64,000 bases of DNA from NCBI GenBank assembly GCA_020440605.1, contig JAGRNT010000017.1, forward strand, positions 35,395-99,394, given 5' to 3'. Position numbers and translations under genes: made by a program. Position 1 is the first letter of the stretch; the number at the start of each line of letters is the position of its first letter. The notes beneath the pieces are model-generated. The model had not been told where the DNA came from. It worked only from the letters and a program-made list of their open reading frames with translations, and did not search any database. Below, in pieces: positions 37,368-46,681 of the stretch. The DNA is from a bacterium. Its GTDB lineage: Bacteria; 4484-113; JAFGCY01.

Positions 37368-37381
37368 GTGTGGCGCAGCTA

Positions 37382-39061
37382 TTACTTCAGTTCAAGGCTG
37401 AACTGCTGGTCCGGTGTGAGCAGGTAGGAATCGTAGAGCGGTGAGTAGCTGCGGACCTGCACGCTGCCATCCGGACGGAACTCCAGCAGGCGCAGGTAGC
37501 ATTCCCCGCCCAGTTCCCGCATCTGGTAGTTGGCAAGCATCTGATGTACGGGCGTGCCGGCATCATTGAGATCCACGCGATAACCGCTGCCGTCGCCAAG
37601 AATGTGCCCGCTCAGGACCAGCGGGACATCATGGCTGCGTACCAGCTTGTCCCAGAGCTGCTGGCCATCATTGATAGAGCCGGGTGTGCGGTAGTCATGC
37701 GGATTGTAGTTTTCCGTGCCTGCCGGCTTCGTGTGATCGGTGCGGGTGTCGTCGTTGTACATGAAGCTGTGGGTGACAAGCATGCCCCGGTGAGCGGGGT
37801 GGGCTTCCAGTACCTGGCAGGCCCAGTCCACGACCTCGTCACGCGGTGCCCATTCCAGGGCGAGGATCAACCAGTCCGTACCGGCAGCGCTGAAGCTATG
37901 CCAGGTGTTGTCAAGACGGCCTTGTTCATAGGCCCCGCCGAAACCCGGCAGCGCTGCTGCCAGCTCAAACTCAAAGTAGTCATTGAACAGGGTGTCGCGG
38001 GTTGAGGCATCCCCGCTCGGGCCATAGTCATGGTTGCCGGGAGCCATGATGTAGGGTACCCTGCCATCCAGCAGCCTGTGCGCTTCACGGGCATTGAACC
38101 ATTCCGCTGCCGTATTGTTGTTGACGATGTCCCCCTCATGCAGCACATAGCGGATATCCAGCCGCTCGGCATTGTTGACGATCCAGGCGGTCTGCGCCAG
38201 ATACTCGCCCGGGTAACGCAGGGAATAGACCTGGGTGTCAGGCAGCACTGCCAGGTTCCAGCTGCCGGGCACATGGTCCTCCACCGTGCGCGGCGAGGGC
38301 GTGATTGCCAAGGGTGCCGTACTCAGTGCATTGACATCCAGTGTGTGCTGGTAGAGGTTGGCAAAGAATCGCCGGCGGAAATCCTCGAAATGTTCCTCCT
38401 GCACCGGATCCGTCGCATGTCCGAGGTTGGCCTTGTCGAGAGCCATTGCAGCCAGCAGAATTCTCCCCTGGCCATAGGCGCCTTCCATCACCGCCGGATA
38501 TTGTGCATCTTCGTCCGTAGCCAGCAGGACTTCGAATCCGCTCTGGAAGGCGAAAGCTTCCCAGATCGTGCGATCCTCGCTGAAACTCACTTTCCCGTCA
38601 GTGAGAGGCAGGCCCTGCATCAGGGTGTGCCCGGGACTGAGGATATAACCCAGGGAGTAATCGTTGTCGCAGCGCCGTGCTCCCTGAGTAGTCGGCAGGA
38701 AGGGTGGCTTTTCCTCAAACTGGTCAGCCTGTGTGAACTGCAGCAGCAGATGGCCATGGTCGACGTAGTTGTAGAGGTCAGCACCATAGCTGGCCATGTA
38801 GTCAGCGTAGCCGGGATCCTCACTGCAGAATGAGCCGAGCACGATCAGATCAGCGGAGGAGTTGAAGGGTGACTGATCGAGGGGCAGGGGCAGGACGTCA
38901 AAGCCGGCTGCCTGCAACAGTTCACTGGCCTGTGACGAATCCGTCCATTGATCGTAATGCTCATACACGAGTGCCAGCGGCTTGTCCGGTGCAGCCTGAA
39001 CCGGTCTGCAGCAGGCCACATTAACTACAGTCAGCAAAAAGCACAGGGTCAGACAGCGCAT
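37382..39061 (-). CDS. Secreted metallophosphoesterase with N-terminal GATase-like domain
   Basis: This 559-residue protein has a signal peptide (1-23). Residues about 28-245 form a flavodoxin/ThuA-like region (LALVYEHYDQW, ADLIVLGSFC, AYGQGRILLAAMAL). Residues about 255-550 are a calcineurin-type phosphoesterase with LPDTQ, EGDIVNN, APGNHDYG, THSF and LSGHILGDG as metal ligands. It probably hydrolyses a phosphoester outside the cytoplasm. The ATG follows TGCTATACT by 6 bases. A similar two-domain fusion could also be a sugar-phosphate or nucleotide hydrolase. Confidence 0.82.
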   Translation of the reverse strand: MRCLTLCFLLTVVNVACCRPVQAAPDKPLALVYEHYDQWTDSSQASELLQAAGFDVLPLPLDQSPFNSSADLIVLGSFCSEDPGYADYMASYGADLYNYVDHGHLLLQFTQADQFEEKPPFLPTTQGARRCDNDYSLGYILSPGHTLMQGLPLTDGKVSFSEDRTIWEAFAFQSGFEVLLATDEDAQYPAVMEGAYGQGRILLAAMALDKANLGHATDPVQEEHFEDFRRRFFANLYQHTLDVNALSTAPLAITPSPRTVEDHVPGSWNLAVLPDTQVYSLRYPGEYLAQTAWIVNNAERLDIRYVLHEGDIVNNNTAAEWFNAREAHRLLDGRVPYIMAPGNHDYGPSGDASTRDTLFNDYFEFELAAALPGFGGAYEQGRLDNTWHSFSAAGTDWLILALEWAPRDEVVDWACQVLEAHPAHRGMLVTHSFMYNDDTRTDHTKPAGTENYNPHDYRTPGSINDGQQLWDKLVRSHDVPLVLSGHILGDGSGYRVDLNDAGTPVHQMLANYQMRELGGECYLRLLEFRPDGSVQVRSYSPLYDSYLLTPDQQFSLELK

Positions 39062-39067
39062 TTCGCG

Positions 39068-39076
39068 AGTATAGCA
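39068..39076 (-). promoter_or_regulatory. Extended -10 (TGCTATACT) for the phosphoesterase gene
   Basis: TGC-TATACT ends 6 bases before the ATG at 39061. It is identical to the box of the Cache sensor gene. Confidence 0.5.
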
Positions 39077-39252
39077 AGCCTATGTGAAGCAGGTGTGAAT
39101 GGCTGTCCATCGGGGATTCATGCAATTTCTTCAGGAAAATGAATTATTAAGTCCATGGTTTGCGTCTTAATATTGGGCAATACCTTTAGCAGCTGATGGG
39201 TCCTGCGAAAAAGTGGACTCCCGCGCCGGATCCTGAGCCATCGGAGTTGGGA

Positions 39253-40281
39253 ATGAACCTGATCTGGCTGACTAACAAGTACTTCTTCATTGTATTCCTG
39301 GCCTGCCTGCCCGCACTGGCCTTCAGCTTCTGGGTAGCCATGCGCAACAGCGGGACTGCAGTTGATCCCCGCAGCTACTGGCGGATGGTGCTGTCCGGCT
39401 GGGGCCTGACGCTGGGGATCATGCTCGCATCCGGCTATATCCTTTTCAACGTCCTGCATGTAGAGGAAGCCGGCCCGGGAGCATTGCTCTGGATGATCGT
39501 GTTTCCACTGCTGCTCCTGCTGCCGGCCTGCTGGATGCTCGTCACACTGCAGCTGAACCGGATCGGAGGTGCAGCAAGTTCCCAGAACAGTCTGGCCGGA
39601 TTCATGGCCTCGCTGATCCTGCTGTGCGTGCTGATCGGTGGAGGGCTTGGCACATTTCTGATCAACGGCTCCATCCAGCAGAAGCAGGCCTGGAATCTGC
39701 ACATGGCAGCCAATCCCGTACCAAATATCAATCCCGCCCGCTTTGGCCTGGTGGAACCTCATGGTTTCCTGCCTTACATGCTTGCGGACCGCCGCAGCAT
39801 TCCGGATGAGGCACGGATTCTTCCGTCCAACTGGGAACTGAATCCTGACTACGGCGGCAGGATTGAGCATGTGCAGTCCCGCGGCTATACATCTCCCTCG
39901 GAATTCGATGACAAGTCATGGGATGCACTGGTTGAGGATGCTGCACGGGAACTGGTTGACGGGCTGGCGGACAGCGGATGCAGCATCATGCTCGGACGGA
40001 ACAGCCTCGGCCACTCACAGGTGAATGGCAGTTGGCAAAGCTACCACGAACTGGTGATCGCCGGTGTCAAAGACGACTACCTGGTCCTGGCAACGATCGT
40101 CCCCAGGCCGGTCAAGATAGGCAGTGATCCCAGGATCCTGCTGAGCGTCTTCACCGAGGAAAAGGATACGGTCCTCAGGGAAGCGACTGAACGCTATGGA
40201 CTGCAGCAGATTGATCCCGCTGCCACAGACAGGCTGTTTGTCCTGCGGGACGGCTACGAGCGGATCGGTCAGGCGCCCTGA
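39253..40281 (+). CDS. Hypothetical membrane protein with C-terminal soluble domain
   Basis: I do not recognise this protein. From ATG 39253 it has 342 residues; GGAG 6 bases upstream supports this start over ATG 39196. Four membrane helices occupy about the first 150 residues. A soluble C-terminal domain of about 190 residues follows, with ELVIAGVKDDYLVLATIVPR and a conserved-looking DGYERIG end. A hairpin, CAGCAG-CTGCTG, follows the stop but lacks a T-run. Confidence 0.68.
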   Translation: MNLIWLTNKYFFIVFLACLPALAFSFWVAMRNSGTAVDPRSYWRMVLSGWGLTLGIMLASGYILFNVLHVEEAGPGALLWMIVFPLLLLLPACWMLVTLQLNRIGGAASSQNSLAGFMASLILLCVLIGGGLGTFLINGSIQQKQAWNLHMAANPVPNINPARFGLVEPHGFLPYMLADRRSIPDEARILPSNWELNPDYGGRIEHVQSRGYTSPSEFDDKSWDALVEDAARELVDGLADSGCSIMLGRNSLGHSQVNGSWQSYHELVIAGVKDDYLVLATIVPRPVKIGSDPRILLSVFTEEKDTVLREATERYGLQQIDPAATDRLFVLRDGYERIGQAP

Positions 40282-40369
40282 AGACCAGCAGACCTGAAGA
40301 CCTGCTGTTGAAACAATAGGAGCACAATCAGGGTTACCCTGTGTTGTAGTTCGTCAAGGAGCAGCCAGC

Positions 40370-41269
40370 ATGTCAATCAGGCCAGTCAAGCACATCAGCC
40401 AGGCACAGCCGACAATGGAAGGCGCGGGAGTGCATCTGCACCGGGCCTTCGGCTTCGGCAGGACGAAGGAGTTCGATCCCTTCCTGCTGTTTGACGACTT
40501 CCGCAATGACAGGCCGGAGGACTACCTCGCCGGCTTCCCCTGGCATCCGCACCGCGGCATCGAGACCGTGACCTATGTGCTCGCCGGCAATGTGACGCAT
40601 GGCGACAGTATTGGCAACAGCGGCACGATCTCCGCCGGTGACGTGCAGTGGATGACAAGCGGGCGCGGGATCTTCCACCGTGAGATGCCGCAGGGAGACG
40701 CGGACGGGCGCATGCACGGCTTCCAGCTCTGGGCCAACCTGCCTGCCAGCATGAAGATGACTGAACCGCGCTACCAGGAGATGAAGTCCGCGGACATCCC
40801 GACCGTGACGGATGACGACGGCACGCACGTCCGGCTTGTCAGCGGCAGCTTCTGGGGACAGCGTGGTCCTGTGGAAGGCATTGCCGCGGATCCGGTCTAC
40901 ATCGATGTGAGCGTACCCGCCGGACAGACGAAGCATCTGCCGGTCAGCACCGACAGCCATGCCTTCGCCTACGTGTTTGAGGGCGATGGCACATTTCGCG
41001 GAGCCTCCGGACCTCAGGGCGTGATGACAGAAGGCACGAATCCCGGCGAGGAGGCCGTGCTGGTGCCGGCTGGCAACCGCAGCCTGGTACTGTTTGACAG
41101 TGGCGATGAAGTGGTTGTCAGCGCCGGTGAGCAGGGCATCCGCTTCCTGCTCGTCAGTGGCAGGCCCCTGCGTGAACCCGTCGCCTGGCATGGCCCGATC
41201 GTGATGAACCGCCCGGAGGAACTGCGCCAGGCCTATCAGGAACTGCAGGACGGGACATTCATCCGCTGA
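40370..41269 (+). CDS. Pirin family protein
   Basis: Pirins are bicupin metal proteins; some bacterial members are quercetinases and others regulate metabolism. This 299-residue protein shows FDPFLLFDDF, the metal-binding HPHRGIETVTYVL and TSGRGIFHREMP in the N-terminal cupin, followed by the usual C-terminal cupin with LVSGRPLREPVAWHGP. AAGGAG lies 8 bases before the ATG. Its last 11 bases overlap the convergent phosphoesterase gene. Confidence 0.93.
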   Translation: MSIRPVKHISQAQPTMEGAGVHLHRAFGFGRTKEFDPFLLFDDFRNDRPEDYLAGFPWHPHRGIETVTYVLAGNVTHGDSIGNSGTISAGDVQWMTSGRGIFHREMPQGDADGRMHGFQLWANLPASMKMTEPRYQEMKSADIPTVTDDDGTHVRLVSGSFWGQRGPVEGIAADPVYIDVSVPAGQTKHLPVSTDSHAFAYVFEGDGTFRGASGPQGVMTEGTNPGEEAVLVPAGNRSLVLFDSGDEVVVSAGEQGIRFLLVSGRPLREPVAWHGPIVMNRPEELRQAYQELQDGTFIR

Positions 41270-42443
41270 CGGGCGGAGCTGTAGCCGGTTCCTGTTCCGG
41301 AATGCCGTTCCACTGGTGCGGGCCCGTCACCGAGCCGCTCGCATAGACCTTCAGGTAGCAGCGGTGCAGGTCATTGCCGGCCCAGTCGCCTGAGTTGATG
41401 TAATCGCAGCCTCCCGGGAAGCGGTAGCGGTCAGGCAGATGCGTATGCCCGAAGGTGACAACCTTCACCTGGGGCTGGCGCAGGAAGCGGATCAGCCGCC
41501 TGGCCGCCTGGCGGAAGCGCAGGCGCACGAGATGGTGCAGGAAGGGTTCACGTTTGGGCGGGCTGAAACTGCCCTTGTCCATGCCGGTCTGCCTGAGCAG
41601 TGTCTGCTCATCGGGATGCATGCGCTCATCGCTGAGCATCCCGACGTTGCCACGCCGCTGTGCAGCGCTCGTGCCGTCGCGCAGCAGTTCCAGCAGGGCA
41701 TAGCGCAGATAGATCCAGAGGAAGGGGTCATGCTGGTGACCATGCTGCATAAAGACCCAGAAGTCGTCATTGAGCATGATGCGCATCGCCGGGTTCCAGG
41801 CGACCTTCATCGGCCCCCAGGGCAGATCCGGGCGTACGTAGCGCAGGCCGGAGATCCCGATGTCATGGTTGCCGGTGGAGTAGGTGATGCTCAGCCCCGG
41901 CATATCTGGATTGTCACGGCGCAGCAGTTCGCGGCGGTCGCTGAGCGTTGCAAGACCCTGGAAGATCACGTCGTCAAACTCCGGGAACACCCCGAGGGTC
42001 TCCCCGGGTACGAGGTCAGGGTAGTGCTTACCCTCCGGGTTGCGTGCATCGATCACGAGCGTGTCGACATTCTTCTGGTTCAGCGGGAATGGCGGGATGT
42101 CACAGACGTCGCCGTTGATGTAGAGATCCGTGATCAGGGGATTGGCAACGATCCAGTCCATGAACTCAATGAAGGCCGGCAGTTTCGGTGAGCCGTCTCG
42201 CCAGGTGTCGATGTGGATGTCGGAAATCAGGATCGCATAGCGCCCCGCTGCTTCCGGCATGGCGTTGGCATCCACCGCGCCTGCGCAGGAGCGCCTGTGC
42301 CAGCGGTCCAGGGTGTTCTCCAGAATCAATTCCTGTAGCGGTCCGGCTACTGCTGTCCAGATCAGGGCCACGAGCGCGAAGTAGAACAGCCCGAAGGGAA
42401 TCCCGATGCCGGTGAAGAACTCAGGTGGCAGGTCAATGTTCAC
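41259..42443 (-). CDS. Membrane-anchored metallophosphoesterase
   Basis: This 394-residue protein has an N-terminal membrane helix (about 12-35) and a calcineurin-like phosphoesterase domain. The metal ligands lie in ISDIHID, NGDVCD, STGNHD, MQHGHQHD and FGHTHLPD. No signal cleavage site is visible, so the domain is tethered. The GTG overlaps the stop of a 70-residue membrane-protein gene by 4 bases (GTGA). The substrate is unknown; UDP-diacylglucosamine hydrolase and cell-surface phosphatases are alternatives in this superfamily. Confidence 0.83.
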   Translation of the reverse strand: MNIDLPPEFFTGIGIPFGLFYFALVALIWTAVAGPLQELILENTLDRWHRRSCAGAVDANAMPEAAGRYAILISDIHIDTWRDGSPKLPAFIEFMDWIVANPLITDLYINGDVCDIPPFPLNQKNVDTLVIDARNPEGKHYPDLVPGETLGVFPEFDDVIFQGLATLSDRRELLRRDNPDMPGLSITYSTGNHDIGISGLRYVRPDLPWGPMKVAWNPAMRIMLNDDFWVFMQHGHQHDPFLWIYLRYALLELLRDGTSAAQRRGNVGMLSDERMHPDEQTLLRQTGMDKGSFSPPKREPFLHHLVRLRFRQAARRLIRFLRQPQVKVVTFGHTHLPDRYRFPGGCDYINSGDWAGNDLHRCYLKVYASGSVTGPHQWNGIPEQEPATAPPVSG

Positions 42444-42652
42444 AGCTTGCCACTCTTTACGCGGTCGAGGAAGCCCACGAACCAGTTGAAAGACATGATC
42501 CCGAACAGCAGGCCGAAGCCGATGCCCACACCGAGTCCGATTCCATTGTAGAAACTGGAGCGGGCCGCTGCGTCGTTGAATGACATGTAGAGCACGAAGC
42601 CGAGCATCGCGAGGATTGCCAGAGCCAGCAGGGTACCGAGCACTTTCAGCAT
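42440..42652 (-). CDS. Small membrane protein, two helices
   Basis: This 70-residue protein is almost entirely two membrane helices (about 4-24 and 36-60) with a Gly-rich second helix and a basic tail DRVKSGK. GGAGG lies 4 bases before the ATG. It is coupled to the downstream phosphoesterase and may anchor or regulate it. I know no family for it. Confidence 0.7.
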   Translation of the reverse strand: MLKVLGTLLALAILAMLGFVLYMSFNDAAARSSFYNGIGLGVGIGFGLLFGIMSFNWFVGFLDRVKSGKL

Positions 42653-42686
42653 TGACCCTCCAGGGAATGATTCAGGGACTGCGCGG

Positions 42687-42695
42687 ATTGTAGCA
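42687..42695 (-). promoter_or_regulatory. Extended -10 (TGCTACAAT) for small membrane protein/phosphoesterase operon
   Basis: TGC-TACAAT lies 34 bases before the ATG at 42652, giving a leader of about 28 bases that carries GGAGG. Confidence 0.55.
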
Positions 42696-42790
42696 TGTCA
42701 CATCAGGGCAAAGGAAGGCGCGATAGCTTGCACTGATATGCAAATGTGGAGATGAATGTCCGGGATTGTCACAGAAAAGACACAGACGCA

Positions 42791-42799
42791 TGCTAGGAT
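42791..42799 (+). promoter_or_regulatory. Extended -10 (TGCTAGGAT) for the BBE flavoprotein gene
   Basis: TGC-TAGGAT lies 31 bases before the ATG at 42831, leaving room for a leader with GGAGG. Confidence 0.45.
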
Positions 42800-42830
42800 G
42801 AAGCTGAAATCGGACTGTGGAGGAAAAGAC

Positions 42831-44219
42831 ATGACACAGCTGACCGGCCGCGTGCTGAACGCCCAGTCAACAGGATGGGATGAAGCCCGGGTGGGCTTCG
42901 CCGAGTGGGCACCCTACAACCAGAATGAACCGCAGGTGATCGTGTTCTGCCAGGATACCCAGGATGTCGTGAATGCCATCAACTGGGCGCGCGAAAACAA
43001 GGTTCCGCTCCGGGCCCGCAGTGGCCGGCACAACTATGAAGCCTACAGCAGCCTCAACAAGGGCGGGATCATCATCGACGTGAGTGAGATCGACTTCATC
43101 CGCGCGGAGCAGGGTGGCACGACGGCCACGGTGGGCGCAGGCCTGGACATGGTCACGCTGGTGGAAGGGCTGAACGATGTCGGCGTGAGTTTTCCCACCG
43201 CCACCGGTGCCTCCGTCGGCCTGGCCGGCCTGACGCTCGGCGGCGGCTTCGGAATGACGACGCGGCTCTGGGGCATGACCTGCGACAGCCTAGCCGGGGT
43301 GGAGATCGTCACAGCGGATGGCAAGGTGCTCAACTGCAGCCGGGAGCAGAATGCCGACCTGTTCTGGGCCTGCCAGGGCGGCGGCGGTGGTAACTTCGGG
43401 ATCGTCACTTCCTTCACCTTCAACACGCATCCGGTTGGCAACGTGGCGATCTTCAGCATTACCTGGCCCTGGGCCGGCTTTGAGGCGGTGGTCGATGCCT
43501 GGCAGAAGTGGGCACCGAACACTGACCGCCGCATTTCCTGCGCGCTGATGCTTCTCTCCACGGGGCAGATCAAGCTCTATGGCCAGTTCACCGCCGATGA
43601 CAAGGACCTGCCGCTGATCCAGCAGTTGCTGGAGCCGATGCTTGGCAGCTTCCCGCCGATCGTTGTTTCGATCAGTGCGGTGCCCTTCGTGGTCGGAGCA
43701 CGGACCTTCCTGCGTGTAGACCCGCTCAACCCGCAGTGGTTCGTGCATGCACATGACGACGAGCAGATCTTCAAGAGCACCTCGGCCTATGTCTTCGAGC
43801 CGCTCTGCGCCAATGGAATCGGCACCCTGAAGAAGTATCTGGAGAACCTGCCGAAGCTCTCCTGCCCGCCGAGCCAGCCCTCGATGGTGCAGCTGCTGGG
43901 TGCCGGCGGTGCCGTGCGTGACATCGCAATCGATGCCACTGCAGTCTACGCCCGTGAGGCTGACTTCATCATCCAGTACGATGCCTACTGGACTGCCCCG
44001 GAGGATGGCAAGCCCACGCTTGACTGGGTGGAGCAGTTCCGCAACGAAATGACGCAGTGGACGAAGGGTGCCTATGTCAACTATGTCGACCAGCGCATCC
44101 CGCAGTACCTGCAGGAATACTACGGTCCCAACCTGCCGCGCCTCGTGGAGATCAAGGCCAAGTACGACCCGCAGAACCTGTTCAGCTTCCCGCAGGGGAT
44201 TCCCACGAGCCTGCCTTGA
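42831..44219 (+). CDS. FAD-linked oxidoreductase, BBE type
   Basis: This 462-residue flavoprotein has a PCMH-type FAD-binding domain and a C-terminal berberine-bridge-enzyme motif (YVNYVDQRIPQYLQEYYG and YDPQNLFSFPQ). RARSGRHNYEAYS contains the likely flavin-linking histidine, although the usual RSGGH reads RSGRH. The second loop ASVGLAGLTLGGGFG has no cysteine, so the flavin is probably attached by one bond only. It oxidises an alcohol or sugar group in known relatives. The start ATG 42831 has GGAGG 7 bases upstream; an ATG at 42756 does not. No signal peptide is seen. Confidence 0.88.
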   Translation: MTQLTGRVLNAQSTGWDEARVGFAEWAPYNQNEPQVIVFCQDTQDVVNAINWARENKVPLRARSGRHNYEAYSSLNKGGIIIDVSEIDFIRAEQGGTTATVGAGLDMVTLVEGLNDVGVSFPTATGASVGLAGLTLGGGFGMTTRLWGMTCDSLAGVEIVTADGKVLNCSREQNADLFWACQGGGGGNFGIVTSFTFNTHPVGNVAIFSITWPWAGFEAVVDAWQKWAPNTDRRISCALMLLSTGQIKLYGQFTADDKDLPLIQQLLEPMLGSFPPIVVSISAVPFVVGARTFLRVDPLNPQWFVHAHDDEQIFKSTSAYVFEPLCANGIGTLKKYLENLPKLSCPPSQPSMVQLLGAGGAVRDIAIDATAVYAREADFIIQYDAYWTAPEDGKPTLDWVEQFRNEMTQWTKGAYVNYVDQRIPQYLQEYYGPNLPRLVEIKAKYDPQNLFSFPQGIPTSLP

Positions 44220-44284
44220 TCCCGAATACTCGTCAGGAATTGGTCCGATCATGTTCCGGTAATGTGGAACCGTCCGGCAGGATC

Positions 44285-44290
44285 TAGAAT
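44285..44290 (+). promoter_or_regulatory. -10 box for the PAP2 gene
   Basis: TAGAAT ends 6 bases before the GTG at 44297, consistent with leaderless expression. Confidence 0.45.
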
Positions 44291-44296
44291 CTGCTG

Positions 44297-44857
44297 GTGA
44301 AGCACATTCTGACAGTGCTGTACTGCCTGCTGCTGCAGGCCGGGATTGCGCATGCGGCACCGGGTGACTCCACGGAGGTACGCTTCGCGCGTTCAGTCGG
44401 CGACGAGGGAACCGTTGCCTTTCTCGCGGCGGCAATGCTCATACCCGTACTGGAGAGGGGGGAGCAGGGAGAGGGCCAGGCGCTGCGGACCGGTGATGCC
44501 ATCCTCAGTTCACTGATCATGTCGGAAGGACTGAAGCGGGTGGTGCGCTCCGAGCGCCCCGATGGCCATCCGGGCTACAGCTTCCCGAGCAATCATGCCA
44601 CCATGGCCTTTGCCGCAGCCACCGTTGCTGCGGATCATGACCCGGACCAGGCGCTCCTCTGGTATGGCGGAGCCTCGCTGATTGCCTGGTCCCGCGTCCG
44701 CGAGAACCGGCACCGCACGGAGGATGTGCTGGCAGGTGCCGCCCTCGGCTATGGCATGGCGAAGCTGGAGCAGCAGCTGCCGCGGGGCCTGCTGATCTCA
44801 CCATTCTTCGATCCGGAAGGTGATGGCGGCGGTATCGAATTCATCGTGAATTTCTGA
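44297..44857 (+). CDS. PAP2-type acid phosphatase, secreted
   Basis: This 186-residue protein has a signal peptide (about 1-20) and the three PAP2 motifs: KRVVRSERP, FPSNHATM (Asn where Gly is usual in PSGH) and SRVRENRHRTEDVLAG. It would dephosphorylate lipid or soluble phosphates outside the cytoplasm; undecaprenyl-diphosphate is one possible substrate. It lacks the full set of membrane helices of lipid phosphatases. The GTG start follows TAGAAT by 6 bases. Confidence 0.85.
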   Translation: MKHILTVLYCLLLQAGIAHAAPGDSTEVRFARSVGDEGTVAFLAAAMLIPVLERGEQGEGQALRTGDAILSSLIMSEGLKRVVRSERPDGHPGYSFPSNHATMAFAAATVAADHDPDQALLWYGGASLIAWSRVRENRHRTEDVLAGAALGYGMAKLEQQLPRGLLISPFFDPEGDGGGIEFIVNF

Positions 44858-45023
44858 GACAGCCACTTCTTAATTATGGCAGTATCCAAGTTGCTGCATG
44901 TTTTTCCGATTTCGCTGCATAGCTCCTGTTTATACGAAATTGAATCCGGGTAACACATCTGGTTTGGAAAATCCAGGCCAATACAATCCGGTTCCGCTTC
45001 ATGACCGGCCAAAGGAGCAATCC

Positions 45024-46061
45024 GTGAAGCGTTTCAATCTTTCGCTGATTTCCCTCTTCGTGATCCTGACCGCAGCCCTCAGTGCCTCCTGCGGCGGCAG
45101 CAACATCGGCATCGAGCAGCCCGCTGACAACGCGGACGAGACCCCCGTGGTGATCGAGCAGCAGCCCGAGCAGAGCCAGATCCCCAGTCTCGCGGACCTG
45201 GACAAGCTGTTTGACGGCGGTCAGATTGTGGAGGAAGGCAAGGGTGCCAGCTGGGTCGGCCATCCGAACCATCTCACCCCCGGCCTGAGCTTCAACGGCG
45301 GGATTGACCCCGGTGATCCGAACTGCTACCTGCTGAAGGGCTTCAAGGGCAACCTGCCCGGTACGCAGGGTGGCCCGCAGATCGCCTATGCGATCTACCA
45401 GATCCCGCTCGGCGCACTTGAGAGTGACCTGCTCGACATGAAGGTCGCCGCTCAGGTCAGCAGTGCCACGGAGAAGTACTACGCTGCCATTGCCGACTTC
45501 ACCGGCATGCAGTGGGACTTCTACGGTCCGCTCAACAGCCCGAGCTGGTTCACGGACATGACGGCGCTGGGTTACGACTTCACCAGCGGTGCCGGCCATC
45601 TCTACATTGCGCTGATCGCGATGCCTGACACGAACCTGCACATCACCGACATCAGCCTGAACTTCAAGGACCGCGAGAAGCCGGGTGACAAGGAGCCGAC
45701 CTGGTGGAACGTCTGGGGCAATGCCTACGAGGATTACGCCACGGGCAGCCCGCATGCCGGCTATCAGGTGAGCTTCGAGAACCTCAGCACCGGTGTGACC
45801 TACACCACGATGACGGCTGCCAACGGTGCCTGGGGCATGAACCTGCCGACCGGACACTACAAGTTCGGTGTTGACAGCAACGAGATGCTGCTGGATGTCA
45901 GCGGCGCTCCGGTGAGCATGATCGACTACATCTACGATGTCTCCGGATTCGGCATCAAGCTGGACCTGGACAACACCGGGCAGATGGTCTACGTGGATGA
46001 CAACGCCGCCTATGTCGGCAGCGTGGTGCCGATGCCGCTGATCACCGCCAACAACTTCTGA
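45024..46061 (+). CDS. Lipoprotein with unnamed repeat domain and carboxypeptidase-regulatory-like domain
   Basis: This 345-residue lipoprotein has its acylated Cys at about 23 (ALSASCGGS). An acidic linker is followed by a domain with YQIPLG (about 124), YYAAIADF (about 152) and FYGPL. The same order and spacing occur in the lipoprotein at 30196. The C-terminal region (SFENLSTGVTYTTMTAANG) resembles a carboxypeptidase-regulatory or SdrD B-like beta domain. GTG 45024 has AAGGAG 6 bases upstream; the open frame upstream to 44898 lacks a signal. It is probably surface-exposed. A hairpin terminator follows. Confidence 0.8.
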   Translation: MKRFNLSLISLFVILTAALSASCGGSNIGIEQPADNADETPVVIEQQPEQSQIPSLADLDKLFDGGQIVEEGKGASWVGHPNHLTPGLSFNGGIDPGDPNCYLLKGFKGNLPGTQGGPQIAYAIYQIPLGALESDLLDMKVAAQVSSATEKYYAAIADFTGMQWDFYGPLNSPSWFTDMTALGYDFTSGAGHLYIALIAMPDTNLHITDISLNFKDREKPGDKEPTWWNVWGNAYEDYATGSPHAGYQVSFENLSTGVTYTTMTAANGAWGMNLPTGHYKFGVDSNEMLLDVSGAPVSMIDYIYDVSGFGIKLDLDNTGQMVYVDDNAAYVGSVVPMPLITANNF

Positions 46062-46086
46062 TTGACTGAGACGATCGATTGAGGAG

Positions 46087-46114
46087 AGGCCGTCCCTGCG
46101 GGGGCGGCCTTCCT
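46087..46114 (+). terminator. Terminator hairpin after lipoprotein gene
   Basis: AGGCCGTCCC pairs with GGGGCGGCCT (one T-G) around a 4-base loop, followed by TTCCT. The stem nearly repeats the rpoD terminator stem; the T-run is weak. Confidence 0.65.
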
Positions 46115-46217
46115 GCATTTCCTCCTGAAACAGCTATCCGGTAAGTTGCGTCAGTTAGAGTGAATGAAGCCAGTTCTGCAGAAAACATGCAGCAGTCCAG
46201 GAATCGGAGGAAGCTGA

Positions 46218-46667
46218 ATGACGGATATGATGCACCTGATCATCCTCCTGCTTGCCGCTTTTATCTATTCCACCCTGGTTGGCATCTCCGCGATACGATT
46301 GAGTGGAAGTACAGGGAACAGCGGAAAGGAGGCAGTGGCAGCCTCCGTCTGGAATACACTTGCTCTTCTGATAACGGTTCTGGCCGTGGGCTATGCCTAC
46401 TGGGATCTGTTCATCAGGCATGACATGGCATCGGTGGACAGCTTCATGGCTCTGGCCTACAGCATCATCCCGCTGCTGCCATTCCTGCCGCTGTATCTGC
46501 TTGCAAGTCTGAGCTGCAACCTGCTCATTGCACGAAGTCAGTTTGATGAGGGAATGCGCCGCAGTGTCATGCACACCTTCGTGTGGAATCTCATCCTGTT
46601 CATGTCCTTTCCGCCGTTTGTTTTCATCATTTGCATGATTGAGTACCAGGCACGGACTCAGCATTAG
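46218..46667 (+). CDS. Hypothetical four-helix membrane protein
   Basis: This 149-residue protein has hydrophobic segments at about 5-27, 42-65, 77-100 and 120-142 and short basic loops. I recognise no family. GGAGG lies 7 bases before the ATG. It ends 14 bases from the convergent end of the RND pump gene; no terminator is apparent between them. Confidence 0.65.
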   Translation: MTDMMHLIILLLAAFIYSTLVGISAIRLSGSTGNSGKEAVAASVWNTLALLITVLAVGYAYWDLFIRHDMASVDSFMALAYSIIPLLPFLPLYLLASLSCNLLIARSQFDEGMRRSVMHTFVWNLILFMSFPPFVFIICMIEYQARTQH

Positions 46668-46681
46668 AGCAGTCGCTGCGG

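Noticed and set aside
40283..40312. Terminator hairpin after the membrane-protein gene
   Set aside because: CAGCAG/CTGCTG can pair over a 10-base loop but no T-run follows; left out as a terminator.
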